The notes under the pieces: generated by a model
What the model was told of the DNA's origin: nothing
Databases searched by the model: none
Seen by the model: the letters and a program-made list of their open reading frames with translations, nothing else
In this document: piece by piece, positions 1 through 5,997 of the stretch
Layout: each line of letters opens with the position of its first letter
How positions within the stretch are numbered: position 1 is the first letter of the stretch
Position numbers and translations under genes: made by a program
Source of the DNA: Gammaproteobacteria bacterium
GTDB lineage: Bacteria; Pseudomonadota; Gammaproteobacteria; Steroidobacterales; Rariloculaceae
NCBI GenBank assembly: GCA_016927175.1
Contig: JAFGNC010000295.1
Span: 1-11,464 of the forward strand
DNA length: 11,464 nucleotides
Direction of reading: 5' to 3'

Positions 1-537
<537 letters not shown>

Positions 538-645
538 GTCGATCACCGGCTGATTGCTGTCGAATGTGCCGCCGGCGGAAGGCTCGGCGCCGGAGCAGCG
601 AGAGAGGCGCGGCTCGGCGGTCGGGCTCCCTGGCGACGGCGCACA

Positions 646-674
646 ATTCTGCATAGCGCTCGTGGCGGGTTCAA
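646..674 (-). promoter_or_regulatory. Candidate sigma-70 promoter for the ABC transporter gene
   Basis: On the minus strand TTGAAC (674-669) is followed after 17 bp by CAGAAT (651-646). The predicted start near 639 leaves a leader of about 100 nt before the ATG at 537. Each box matches the consensus at four of six positions. The rest of the 243-bp divergent gap (538-780) holds GC-rich sequence in which I see no gene and no clear promoter for the dihydroorotase. Confidence 0.4.
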
Positions 675-780
675 GGCTCGCCCCGCTGCTCGCAGCTTCC
701 GCGAGTGGCGGTGCCGACGCGGGCAGTGGCATGCTGTCGCCAGCGGAGGTGCGGAGAACGCGCCGGCGGGCACGGAAGTC

Positions 781-2127
781 ATGGAGAGTCGAGTGAACCG
801 TTTGCTGTTGATCAACGGGAAAATAGTCAGCGACGGCGAGATCCGTGAAGCGGACGTTCTGATCGCGGGCGACCGGATAGAGGCCGTCGGCACCGCGTTG
901 CCCGCGGGCGGCTCAGAGGTCATCGACCTCGACGGGCGCTACGTGTTCCCCGGGCTCATCGACGATCAGGTGCATTTCCGGGAGCCGGGTTTCCCGGACA
1001 AGGCGACGATCGCCTCGGAGTCTCTCGCCGCGATCTGCGGCGGCGTCACGAGTTACCTCGACATGCCGAACACGTCACCGCCGACCACGGACCGGGCCGC
1101 GCTGCGCCACAAGCACGGAATCGCCGCGCGGACGAGCCACGCCAATTACGGCTTCTATCTGGGTGCGACGAACACCAACATCGACGAGATCCGCCGCGTC
1201 ACGGCCGAGGAAGCCTGCGGCATCAAGGTCTTCATGGGCGCGTCGACCGGGAACATGCTCGTCGACGACCCGGCGACGCTCGACGCGATCTTCCGGGACG
1301 CGCCGCTGCCCGTCGCGACCCATTGCGAGGATTCGCCGATGATCCGGGCGGCCGAAGCCCGCTTCCGCGAGCGATACGGCGAGGACGTTCCGATGTCGGC
1401 CCACCCGCTGATCCGTTCGGCCGACGCCTGCTACGCCTCGTCGAGCCTGGCCGTCGAGCTCGCGAAGCGCCACGGCACGCGCTTGCACGTCCTGCATCTG
1501 ACCACGGCCAAAGAGCTCGCGCTGTTCGAGCGCGGGCCGATCCGGGACAAGCGCATCACGGTGGAGGTCTGCGTGCACCACCTGTGGTTCGACCAGTCCC
1601 GCTACGAGGACCTCGGAACGCTGATCAAATGCAACCCGGCCATCAAGACCGGTGAAGACCGGGACGCGCTACGCCGCGCGGTCGTCGAGGACGTGATCGA
1701 CGTGATCGCGACGGATCACGCGCCGCACACGCGCGAAGAGAAGGCGAACACCTACTTCGCCGCCCCCGCCGGGCTGCCCCTGGTCCAGCATTTGCTCGGA
1801 ATGCTGCTCGAGATGCACCGCGACGGCGTTCTGAGCCTTACGACGATCGTCGAGAAAGCCGCCCACAACCCGGCCCGACTGTTCGGCATCGTCGACCGGG
1901 GATTCGTGCGGGAGGGTTATTTCGCGGATCTCGTCGTTGTGGACCTCGACGCGCTGACGCCGGTGACGGAGGAACAGCTGCGCTACAAATGCGGCTGGTC
2001 GCCTCTGCAGGGCGTCAGCCTGCACTCGGCGGTTTTCATGACGATCCTGAACGGGGTGCCGGTATATCGGAACGGAAAGCCCGCAGAGGCTCCGCAGGGA
2101 AGGGCGCTCAAGTTCGCCGGGCGTTGA
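781..2127 (+). CDS. pyrC: Dihydroorotase (class I-like amidohydrolase)
   Basis: Dihydroorotase interconverts N-carbamoyl-L-aspartate and L-dihydroorotate, the third step of de novo pyrimidine synthesis, in the cytoplasm. The 448-residue protein spans a full amidohydrolase: N-terminal beta segment (GKIVSDGEIREADVLIAGD), metal loop DDQVHFREPG (61-70), MPNTSPPT (95-102), likely carboxylated lysine K149 in GIKVFMGASTGNML, metal histidines H181 (ATHCEDS) and H239 (LHVLHLTT), and catalytic D312 in ATDHAPH. The usual HxH of the metal loop is QxH (Q63, H65). Together with CVHHLWF and KCNPAIK this matches the Bacteroidetes-like dihydroorotase group, where I recall the same substitution. Allantoinase or hydantoinase is less likely. 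A GTG at 793 preceded by GGAG six bases upstream is a better-supported start than the ATG at 781 and would remove only four residues. Confidence 0.9.
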   Translation: MESRVNRLLLINGKIVSDGEIREADVLIAGDRIEAVGTALPAGGSEVIDLDGRYVFPGLIDDQVHFREPGFPDKATIASESLAAICGGVTSYLDMPNTSPPTTDRAALRHKHGIAARTSHANYGFYLGATNTNIDEIRRVTAEEACGIKVFMGASTGNMLVDDPATLDAIFRDAPLPVATHCEDSPMIRAAEARFRERYGEDVPMSAHPLIRSADACYASSSLAVELAKRHGTRLHVLHLTTAKELALFERGPIRDKRITVEVCVHHLWFDQSRYEDLGTLIKCNPAIKTGEDRDALRRAVVEDVIDVIATDHAPHTREEKANTYFAAPAGLPLVQHLLGMLLEMHRDGVLSLTTIVEKAAHNPARLFGIVDRGFVREGYFADLVVVDLDALTPVTEEQLRYKCGWSPLQGVSLHSAVFMTILNGVPVYRNGKPAEAPQGRALKFAGR

Positions 2128-2146
2128 GCCCTGTCGCGGGCAGGGC
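2128..2146 (+). terminator. Short hairpin directly after the dihydroorotase stop
   Basis: GCCCTG (2128-2133) and CAGGGC (2141-2146) form a 6-bp stem with a 7-nt loop immediately after the TGA. No T-run follows on the plus strand, so it is at best a weak or Rho-assisted terminator. Confidence 0.3.
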
Positions 2147-2157
2147 GCAGGAGGGTG

Positions 2158-2248
2158 AAAAAAACGGGGGCCAGGTCCGAACGTCCATGTTCTCTTCGTT
2201 GCGAAGACAACAATTCCTTGTTCGATGCCGGAATTTAACCCGGCCCCC
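2158..2248 (-). terminator. Terminator-like structure for the small minus-strand gene
   Basis: Read on the minus strand, the 12-bp terminal stem of the inverted-repeat element is followed after one G by seven T residues (complement of 2158-2164). That is the layout of an intrinsic terminator, although the loop is long and itself folded. It would end transcripts from the gene at 2316-2579 before they reach the convergent dihydroorotase gene. Confidence 0.45.
2166..2248. repeat. REP/MITE-like inverted-repeat element (83 bp)
   Basis: The ends are imperfect inverted repeats: GGGGGCCAGGTC (2166-2177) against AACCCGGCCCCC (2237-2248), pairing over 12 positions with two G-T wobbles. Inside is a second hairpin, TCTTCG-TTG-CGAAGA (2193-2207), and a looser AATTCC/GGAATT pair. 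The GGGGNCAGGT-type end resembles a family of dispersed REP-like sequences common in proteobacteria; that comparison is from memory. The element is noticeably less GC-rich in the middle than its flanks. No second copy is present in this window, so mobility cannot be shown here. Confidence 0.5.
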
Positions 2249-2272
2249 TCACAAACGCCTTCCGGCTCGGCC

Positions 2273-2305
2273 GGCGGCCACCATGGGGGAGGGCTGGTGG
2301 CCGCC
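2273..2305. other. Perfect 11-bp hairpin in the convergent gap
   Basis: GGCGGCCACCA (2273-2283) and TGGTGGCCGCC (2295-2305) are perfect inverted repeats with an 11-nt loop, ten bases beyond the stop of the small minus-strand gene. No T-run follows on either strand. It may block or pause transcription or protect the 3' end of the small mRNA; the function is inferred only. Confidence 0.45.
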
Positions 2306-2315
2306 TCAACACCGC

Positions 2316-2579
2316 TTAACCGCGGGTAAGGGTCTCGCTTTCGGCGAGAAGCAGCTTCGGTGCGGAAACCTCCTTCAGGTTCTCGTCGAGCCTAACCCTG
2401 ATCTGCTCGTTGAGTGACCGCACGTATTCGTCCTGAGATGAGCGAAACAGCGCCTGCCGGACCTGGGCCAGGTTGGTGCCGTAGACGACTATCTCTTCAG
2501 TGGCCGCCGACTGCTGACTGAACAGCCCTACGGCGGCCGCTAGAGCCAGGCTGGGCATGTACAGTGTCCGCGTAAACAT
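2316..2579 (-). CDS. Small exported protein of unknown function, downstream of a sigma-54 promoter
   Basis: I do not recognise this 87-residue protein. It starts MFTRTLYMPSLALAAAVGLF, a typical Sec signal peptide with likely cleavage after SAA (residue 26), giving a mature peptide of about 61 residues that is charged and probably helical. The mature N-terminus TEEIVVYGTN resembles the EEIVVTGT segment near the start of many TonB-dependent receptors, but no barrel follows and there are no cysteines for a lipoprotein. The start at 2579 is chosen because AGGAAG lies seven bases upstream and because the predicted sigma-54 transcript begins near 2637, inside a longer reading frame that opens at 2669. 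It is divergent from the sigma-54 activator at 2772 and is probably its target. Confidence 0.75.
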   Translation of the reverse strand: MFTRTLYMPSLALAAAVGLFSQQSAATEEIVVYGTNLAQVRQALFRSSQDEYVRSLNEQIRVRLDENLKEVSAPKLLLAESETLTRG

Positions 2580-2646
2580 TACAATCTTCCTTTTACGAAA
2601 CTCCGAAAGTGGATCCGCTTTGACAGATCCGGTTGCGTTCTCCCTA

Positions 2647-2663
2647 TGCACCAGACGTGCCAA
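2647..2663 (-). promoter_or_regulatory. Sigma-54 (-24/-12) promoter of the small exported gene
   Basis: The minus strand reads TTGGCACGTCTGGTGCA (2663-2647+). Against YTGGCACGrNNNTTGCW the -24 part TTGGCACG is complete and the -12 part GTGCA differs at one base. The invariant GG (2661-2660) and GC (2649-2648) are exactly ten bases apart. The expected start is near 2637, giving a leader of about 57 nt before the ATG at 2579. Confidence 0.72.
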
Positions 2664-2679
2664 CTTCACATATCAGCAA

Positions 2680-2692
2680 AATCAACCAGATA
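2680..2692. promoter_or_regulatory. IHF-like site
   Basis: AATCAACCAGATA matches WATCAANNNNTTR with one mismatch in the last triplet. It lies between the sigma-54 promoter and the palindromic operators, which is where a DNA-bending site is usually found in enhancer-dependent promoters. The match alone is weak; the position is what makes it credible. Confidence 0.45.
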
Positions 2693-2707
2693 CGGCGCGA
2701 GGCTCTT

Positions 2708-2760
2708 ACGGAATTCCGTGATTTCACGGGAATCCGTTGACCAATTTTACGGAAATCCGT
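2708..2760. promoter_or_regulatory. Three palindromic operator/enhancer sites, consensus ACGGAAWTCCGT
   Basis: Three 12-bp palindromes: ACGGAATTCCGT (2708-2719, perfect), ACGGGAATCCGT (2726-2737) and ACGGAAATCCGT (2749-2760). Their centres lie roughly 77, 95 and 118 bp upstream of the predicted sigma-54 start on the minus strand, within the usual enhancer range. On the plus strand the middle site touches the -35 box and the third fills the spacer and touches the -10 box of the activator's own promoter. The likely ligand is the Fis-type helix-turn-helix of the neighbouring activator; this is inference from position and symmetry. Confidence 0.75.
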
Positions 2761-2765
2761 AGAAT
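2737..2765 (+). promoter_or_regulatory. Sigma-70 promoter of the sigma-54 activator gene
   Basis: TTGACC (2737-2742), a 17-bp spacer and TAGAAT (2760-2765). The transcription start expected six to seven bases later falls on the A of the ATG at 2772, so the message would be leaderless; no Shine-Dalgarno is present at normal spacing. Two operator palindromes overlap this promoter, suggesting autorepression. Confidence 0.6.
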
Positions 2766-2771
2766 CCCGCT

Positions 2772-4589
2772 ATGTCACTCGCCGACCGCTACCAATGGCT
2801 TTTCCGTAAGAGCCCCGCACTCACGGTTTCTCTGGACGAGGAGGGCTATTTCCTCGACGCCAGCGACGCCTGGCTGAAGCGTTTCGGCTACACACGGGAG
2901 GATCTGCAGCAAAAGCGCCCGCAGGACCTCGGCAGCCCGGAGTCGGCCCGGCGCGTCAACGAGGAATATCTGCCGCTGCTGCGGCGCACGGGCAGGCTCG
3001 ACAGCGTGCCTTTCGACATCACGACCAAGAGCGGTGAGCACGTCGAGTGCCTCGCCAGCGCGATCGTCGAGCGTGGCGCCGAGGGCGACTACCTGAGGAC
3101 AGTGGCCGTCTATACCGAGGTGCGGCAGCAGGCGAGGCTCGAAGCGCACTATCGCGAGCTGTACCGGTCCACGCCGGCGATGCTTTATACGGTCGACAGC
3201 CAGGGCCGCGTCGTGCACGTCAGCGACCGCTGGCTCGCGAAGCTCGGCTACCGGCGCGAGGAGGTGCTGGGGCGCCTGATCACGGATTTCATGGCCGAGG
3301 ACTTCCGCGAGGCGCTGCTGGTCGACGGGCGACTGCAGGACATCATCGCGCAGGGCGAGCTCGAGAACGAGCCACGGAAATTCGTGACACGGAACGGCGA
3401 GATCATCGAGGTGCTGTTGTCCGCCCGAGCCGAGCGCGACGAGCAGGGGCAGGTGGTCGCGTTGCTCGTCGCGTCGAAGGACGTGACCGAGAGAAACCAG
3501 GCGGAAAGGCAGCTGCGGGCGGCGTTCGAGGAGAACGCGCGGCTCAGGGAAGAGCTGCAGCGGGAGCGGGATTATCTGCGCGAGGAAGTGCAGGTCTCGA
3601 TGAACTTCGGCCGCATCATCGGGGAAAGTGCCGCCCTGAAGAAGATGCTGGCGCGCCTCGAGGCCGTCTCGCAGACGTCCGCGAGCGTGCTGATCCACGG
3701 CGAGTCGGGCGTCGGCAAGGAGCTGGTCGCGCACGTGATCCACGCCCGCAGCCCCCGCGCGAACGGGCCGCTGGTCAAGGTCAACTGCGCCTCGATCCCG
3801 CACGAGCTGTTCGAGAGCGAGTTTTTCGGCCACGTCAAAGGCGCGTTCACCGGCGCGCACCGCGACCGGGTCGGGCGCTTCCAGCTCGCCGACGGCGGCA
3901 CGATCTTCCTCGACGAGGTCGGCGAGATTCCGCTCGACCTGCAGAGCAAGCTGCTGCGGGTGCTGCAGGAGAGCGAATACGAGCGCGTCGGGGACGATCG
4001 GACTCACACGGTCGATGTCCGCGTCGTCGCCGCCACGAACAGAGACCTGGAGAAGGCGGTCGAAGCGGGCCGCTTCCGCGAGGATCTGTACTACCGGCTC
4101 AGCGTGTTCCCGATCGACGTGCCGCCGCTCAGAGAGCGCGGCGACGACGTGATTCAGCTCGCGAGCCACTTCCTCGAGCGCACCTGCCAGGAGTTCGGCC
4201 ACACGCCGCTGCAGTTGTCGCGCCAGCAGGCGCAGCTGCTGAAGCGCTACGACTGGCCGGGCAACATCCGGGAGCTGAAGAACGTGATCGAGCGGGCCGT
4301 GATCCTGTCGCAGGGCAAGGTGCTGCGGCTGGACCTCGCCATGGCCGACATCCTGAGCCCGGCCAAGATCGACCGGGCCGCCGCGGAGGACGGCGAGGAC
4401 GAGGTCATGACCGCGCAGGATCTTCTCGAGCTCGAGCGCAACAACCTCCTCGCAGCGCTGCGCCGCGCGGACTGGCGCGTGTCCGGCAAGAACGGCGCGG
4501 CCCAGCTCGTCGGGATCAAGCCGACGACGTTCACCGACAAAATGAAGAAGTTCGGCATCAAGCGTCCGAACGGCGGCGCGCGAGCCTGA
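2772..4589 (+). CDS. PAS-PAS-AAA+ sigma-54-dependent transcriptional activator, Fis family
   Basis: A 605-residue bacterial enhancer-binding protein that would remodel RNA polymerase-sigma-54 using ATP. Domain order: PAS 1 (about 5-115, LFRKSPALTVSLDEEGYFLD), PAS 2 (about 125-240, YRSTPAMLYTVDSQGRVVHV, ending VASKDVTER), a coiled-coil linker (242-275), AAA+ core, and a Fis-type helix-turn-helix (557-597, GKNGAAQLVGIKPTTFTDKM). In the core are Walker A GESGVGKE (310-317), GAFTGA (357-362) for sigma-54 contact, Walker B GTIFLDE (376-382), arginine-finger region REDLYYRL, and WPGNIREL (495-502). All catalytic motifs are intact. There is no receiver domain, so control is probably by PAS sensing rather than phosphorylation; no heme or flavin ligand is obvious. 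The PAS fold starts almost at residue 5, so the ATG at 2772 is the only sensible start despite the missing ribosome binding site. Its target is probably the divergent small exported gene. Confidence 0.95.
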   Translation: MSLADRYQWLFRKSPALTVSLDEEGYFLDASDAWLKRFGYTREDLQQKRPQDLGSPESARRVNEEYLPLLRRTGRLDSVPFDITTKSGEHVECLASAIVERGAEGDYLRTVAVYTEVRQQARLEAHYRELYRSTPAMLYTVDSQGRVVHVSDRWLAKLGYRREEVLGRLITDFMAEDFREALLVDGRLQDIIAQGELENEPRKFVTRNGEIIEVLLSARAERDEQGQVVALLVASKDVTERNQAERQLRAAFEENARLREELQRERDYLREEVQVSMNFGRIIGESAALKKMLARLEAVSQTSASVLIHGESGVGKELVAHVIHARSPRANGPLVKVNCASIPHELFESEFFGHVKGAFTGAHRDRVGRFQLADGGTIFLDEVGEIPLDLQSKLLRVLQESEYERVGDDRTHTVDVRVVAATNRDLEKAVEAGRFREDLYYRLSVFPIDVPPLRERGDDVIQLASHFLERTCQEFGHTPLQLSRQQAQLLKRYDWPGNIRELKNVIERAVILSQGKVLRLDLAMADILSPAKIDRAAAEDGEDEVMTAQDLLELERNNLLAALRRADWRVSGKNGAAQLVGIKPTTFTDKMKKFGIKRPNGGARA

Positions 4590-4599
4590 AGAAACGCGA

Positions 4600-4638
4600 C
4601 GGCAGTCCTTGCCGGCGCTTTCCATAATTTGCTATATC
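4600..4638 (+). promoter_or_regulatory. Weak hairpin and candidate promoter after the activator gene
   Basis: CGGCA-GTCCT-TGCCG (4600-4614) is a short 5-bp stem after the activator stop with only a TTT behind it, a poor terminator. TTGCCG (4610-4615), 17 bp and TATATC (4633-4638) form a plausible sigma-70 promoter for the next gene. The start would be near 4645, giving a leader of about 118 nt before the ATG at 4763, in which the upstream ORF at 4713 lies. Confidence 0.35.
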
Positions 4639-4712
4639 TTCGCCGACGCCGTTGGGGGCACGGCGTTCGGCATCTCGAATCCCGCCATCTCCTGCACTGG
4701 AGGCCGCACCAC

Positions 4713-4766
4713 ATGTTGCTGCGATGCTGGTCGCGCAACCACAAGATGGGCACAACCACTACATGA
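4713..4766 (+). CDS. 17-codon upstream ORF overlapping the next gene (ATGA)
   Basis: ATG at 4713 is preceded by GGAGG (4699-4703) at a 9-nt spacing, the best ribosome binding site in this gap. It encodes MLLRCWSRNHKMGTTTT and stops with TGA at 4764-4766, overlapping the ATG of the next gene (4763) as ATGA. The next gene lacks a good ribosome binding site of its own, so the short ORF may deliver ribosomes by translational coupling. It could also be chance; the peptide itself shows no family features. Confidence 0.4.
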   Translation: MLLRCWSRNHKMGTTTT

Positions 4767-5158
4767 TTCATCTCGTAAAACGTTTCGAAGGGGCAGTCCT
4801 GGCGCTGGTCGGCGACGGCCCGATCAAGCAGCGCCTCGGCTACGCCTACTCGCGCTACCTCGATGGCCTGTATCCCGACGACCTGCCCGACCCGGTCCGC
4901 GAACGCTACGAGGCGTTGCATACCGCGATGCATCGTGCCGCGCCGATCGGCAAGGGCGGGCGCCTGAAGGCCAGCATCCAGAAGATGTCGTTCGCGGAGG
5001 CGAGCCACTACGCCGGCAAAGTCGTCGAGGTGTACGCGGAGCTGGTCCGCTGCGTCGAGCGCGAGCCGCTGAAGATCGTCCGCAGCGACGAGGCGCCTCG
5101 CGAGCCCGAGCCGCAGCGCGCCGTCGAGCCGCAGCGCGCCTCCGCCGGCCGGTCCTGA
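4763..5158 (+). CDS. Uncharacterised 131-residue protein
   Basis: I do not recognise a named family. From the ATG at 4763 the protein reads MIHLVKRFEGAVLALVGDGP and contains KQRLGYAYSRYLDGLYPDDLP, then a helical stretch with SIQKMSFAEASHYAGKVVEVYAELVR, and ends in a proline/arginine-rich tail with the repeat EPQRAVEPQRA. There is no signal peptide or membrane segment, so it is probably cytoplasmic and alpha-helical. Alternative in-frame starts are an ATG at 4724 and a TTG at 4652; 4763 was chosen because the sequence looks protein-like only from there and because of the ATGA overlap with the upstream ORF. It follows the sigma-54 activator by 173 bp with a possible promoter of its own, so co-function with the activator is not established. 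Confidence 0.7.
   Translation: MIHLVKRFEGAVLALVGDGPIKQRLGYAYSRYLDGLYPDDLPDPVRERYEALHTAMHRAAPIGKGGRLKASIQKMSFAEASHYAGKVVEVYAELVRCVEREPLKIVRSDEAPREPEPQRAVEPQRASAGRS
5108..5140 (+). repeat. Two-copy in-frame 18-bp repeat in the tail of the uncharacterised protein
   Basis: GAGCCGCAGCGCGCC occurs at 5108-5122 and again at 5126-5140, separated by GTC. It encodes EPQRA-V-EPQRA in the disordered C-terminal tail and is probably a slippage duplication. Confidence 0.7.
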
Positions 5159-5264
5159 GCCGGTTCCGCGGCTCGCGGGCCGCTCGGCTGCGGGCGCTCG
5201 GGGTGCTCCGGGCGCTCCGGGCCGGGGCGTGGATCAGTTCACGGGCGCCGCCGGCAGCCCCTTC

Positions 5265-5270
5265 TATAAT
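5265..5270 (+). promoter_or_regulatory. Consensus -10 element upstream of the SH3 protein gene
   Basis: A perfect TATAAT lies 30 bp before the ATG at 5300. No good -35 box is found at 16-18 bp spacing. A 6-bp hairpin GAGCCG/CGGCTC (5157-5174) overlaps the stop of the preceding gene and may separate the two units, but it has no T-run. Confidence 0.4.
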
Positions 5271-5299
5271 CGGCCGCCGCGTTCCGGGAAGTACGAACG

Positions 5300-5896
5300 A
5301 TGAATCGAATACTGGTGTCCGCGGCGCTTGCGCTGCTGGCCGCCGCAAACGCCGGCGCCGAAACCGCCTACGTGACCGACCTGCTGAGGCTCGGCATCCA
5401 CCGCGCGCCCGACACCAGCGATCGAGCCTTCGACAGCCTGATCAGCGGGACCGCGCTCGAGGTGCTCGAGAGCTCCGTCAACTACGCCCGCGTACGCACG
5501 TCCGAGGGGCAGGAAGGCTGGGTCAAGGCGGCCTACCTCGTTGCCGAGAAGCCGGCGCGGCTGCGCGTCGCCGAGGTCGAGGCGGAGCTCGAGACGCTGC
5601 GCGCGAAGCTGGACGCCGCGCAGACGGCGCGCGCGGCAGCCGAGCAGCAGGCCCGACGCATCGAGCAGGAAGTGCTGGCCGACGAGAACTCGGCCGCGGC
5701 GCTGCGGAAGTCCGTCGATTCGCTGCGGCGTGAGAACAGCGACTACGCGAGCCGGCTGGAACGCTATCGCGCGAGCCTGCCGCTCAACTGGGTATTGCCG
5801 GCACTCGTGCTGACGCTGATCGCCGGCTTCGCCGCCGGGTGGTGGTGGCTCGACGCATCGATCAGGCGCCGCCACGGCGGCTACAGAATCTACTGA
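5300..5896 (+). CDS. SH3 domain protein with C-terminal membrane anchor (YgiM/TIGR04211-like)
   Basis: A 198-residue envelope protein. Segments in order: signal peptide MNRILVSAALALLAAANAGA with likely cleavage after residue 20; a bacterial SH3 domain (about 21-82, ETAYVTDLLRLGIHRAPDTS through EGWVKAAYL); a long charged coiled coil (85-158); a transmembrane helix (163-185, LNWVLPALVLTLIAGFAAGW); and a short basic cytoplasmic tail RRRHGGYRIY. This exact order and length match the E. coli YgiM family, whose biochemical role is not known; the SH3 domain faces the periplasm and may contact cell-wall material. GGGAAG upstream of the ATG fits a ribosome binding site. Confidence 0.9.
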   Translation: MNRILVSAALALLAAANAGAETAYVTDLLRLGIHRAPDTSDRAFDSLISGTALEVLESSVNYARVRTSEGQEGWVKAAYLVAEKPARLRVAEVEAELETLRAKLDAAQTARAAAEQQARRIEQEVLADENSAAALRKSVDSLRRENSDYASRLERYRASLPLNWVLPALVLTLIAGFAAGWWWLDASIRRRHGGYRIY

Positions 5897-5919
5897 CGCG
5901 CGCGACGGCCGGTGCGGAC

Positions 5920-5947
5920 GCCGCCGGCCGGCCCGGACGCCGGCGGC
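5920..5947. terminator. GC-rich hairpin between convergent genes
   Basis: GCCGCCGGC (5920-5928) and GCCGGCGGC (5939-5947) form a perfect 9-bp stem with a 10-nt loop between the ends of the SH3 gene and msrQ. There are no T-runs; it may act on both strands as a Rho-assisted terminator. An overlapping alternative stem GGCCGG/CCGGCC lies at 5907-5929. Confidence 0.35.
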
Positions 5948-5997
5948 CCGGCCGCGGGAGCGTGCCGGCGCACCATCGGCGCGGGGGCGACGGCGGA

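Noticed and set aside
2595..2606. Possible fourth operator ACGAAACTCCGA in the leader of the small gene
   Set aside because: Three of twelve positions differ from the consensus and the palindrome is largely lost; not counted as a site.
2580..2669. Longer start (2669) for the small exported protein
   Set aside because: It would put 30 charged residues before the signal peptide, lacks a ribosome binding site, and begins upstream of the predicted sigma-54 transcription start near 2637.
2775..4625. Very long minus-strand open frame (616 codons) opposite the sigma-54 activator
   Set aside because: The plus strand encodes an intact activator with every catalytic motif; the antisense frame is arginine/leucine/aspartate-rich low-information sequence typical of GC-rich shadow frames.
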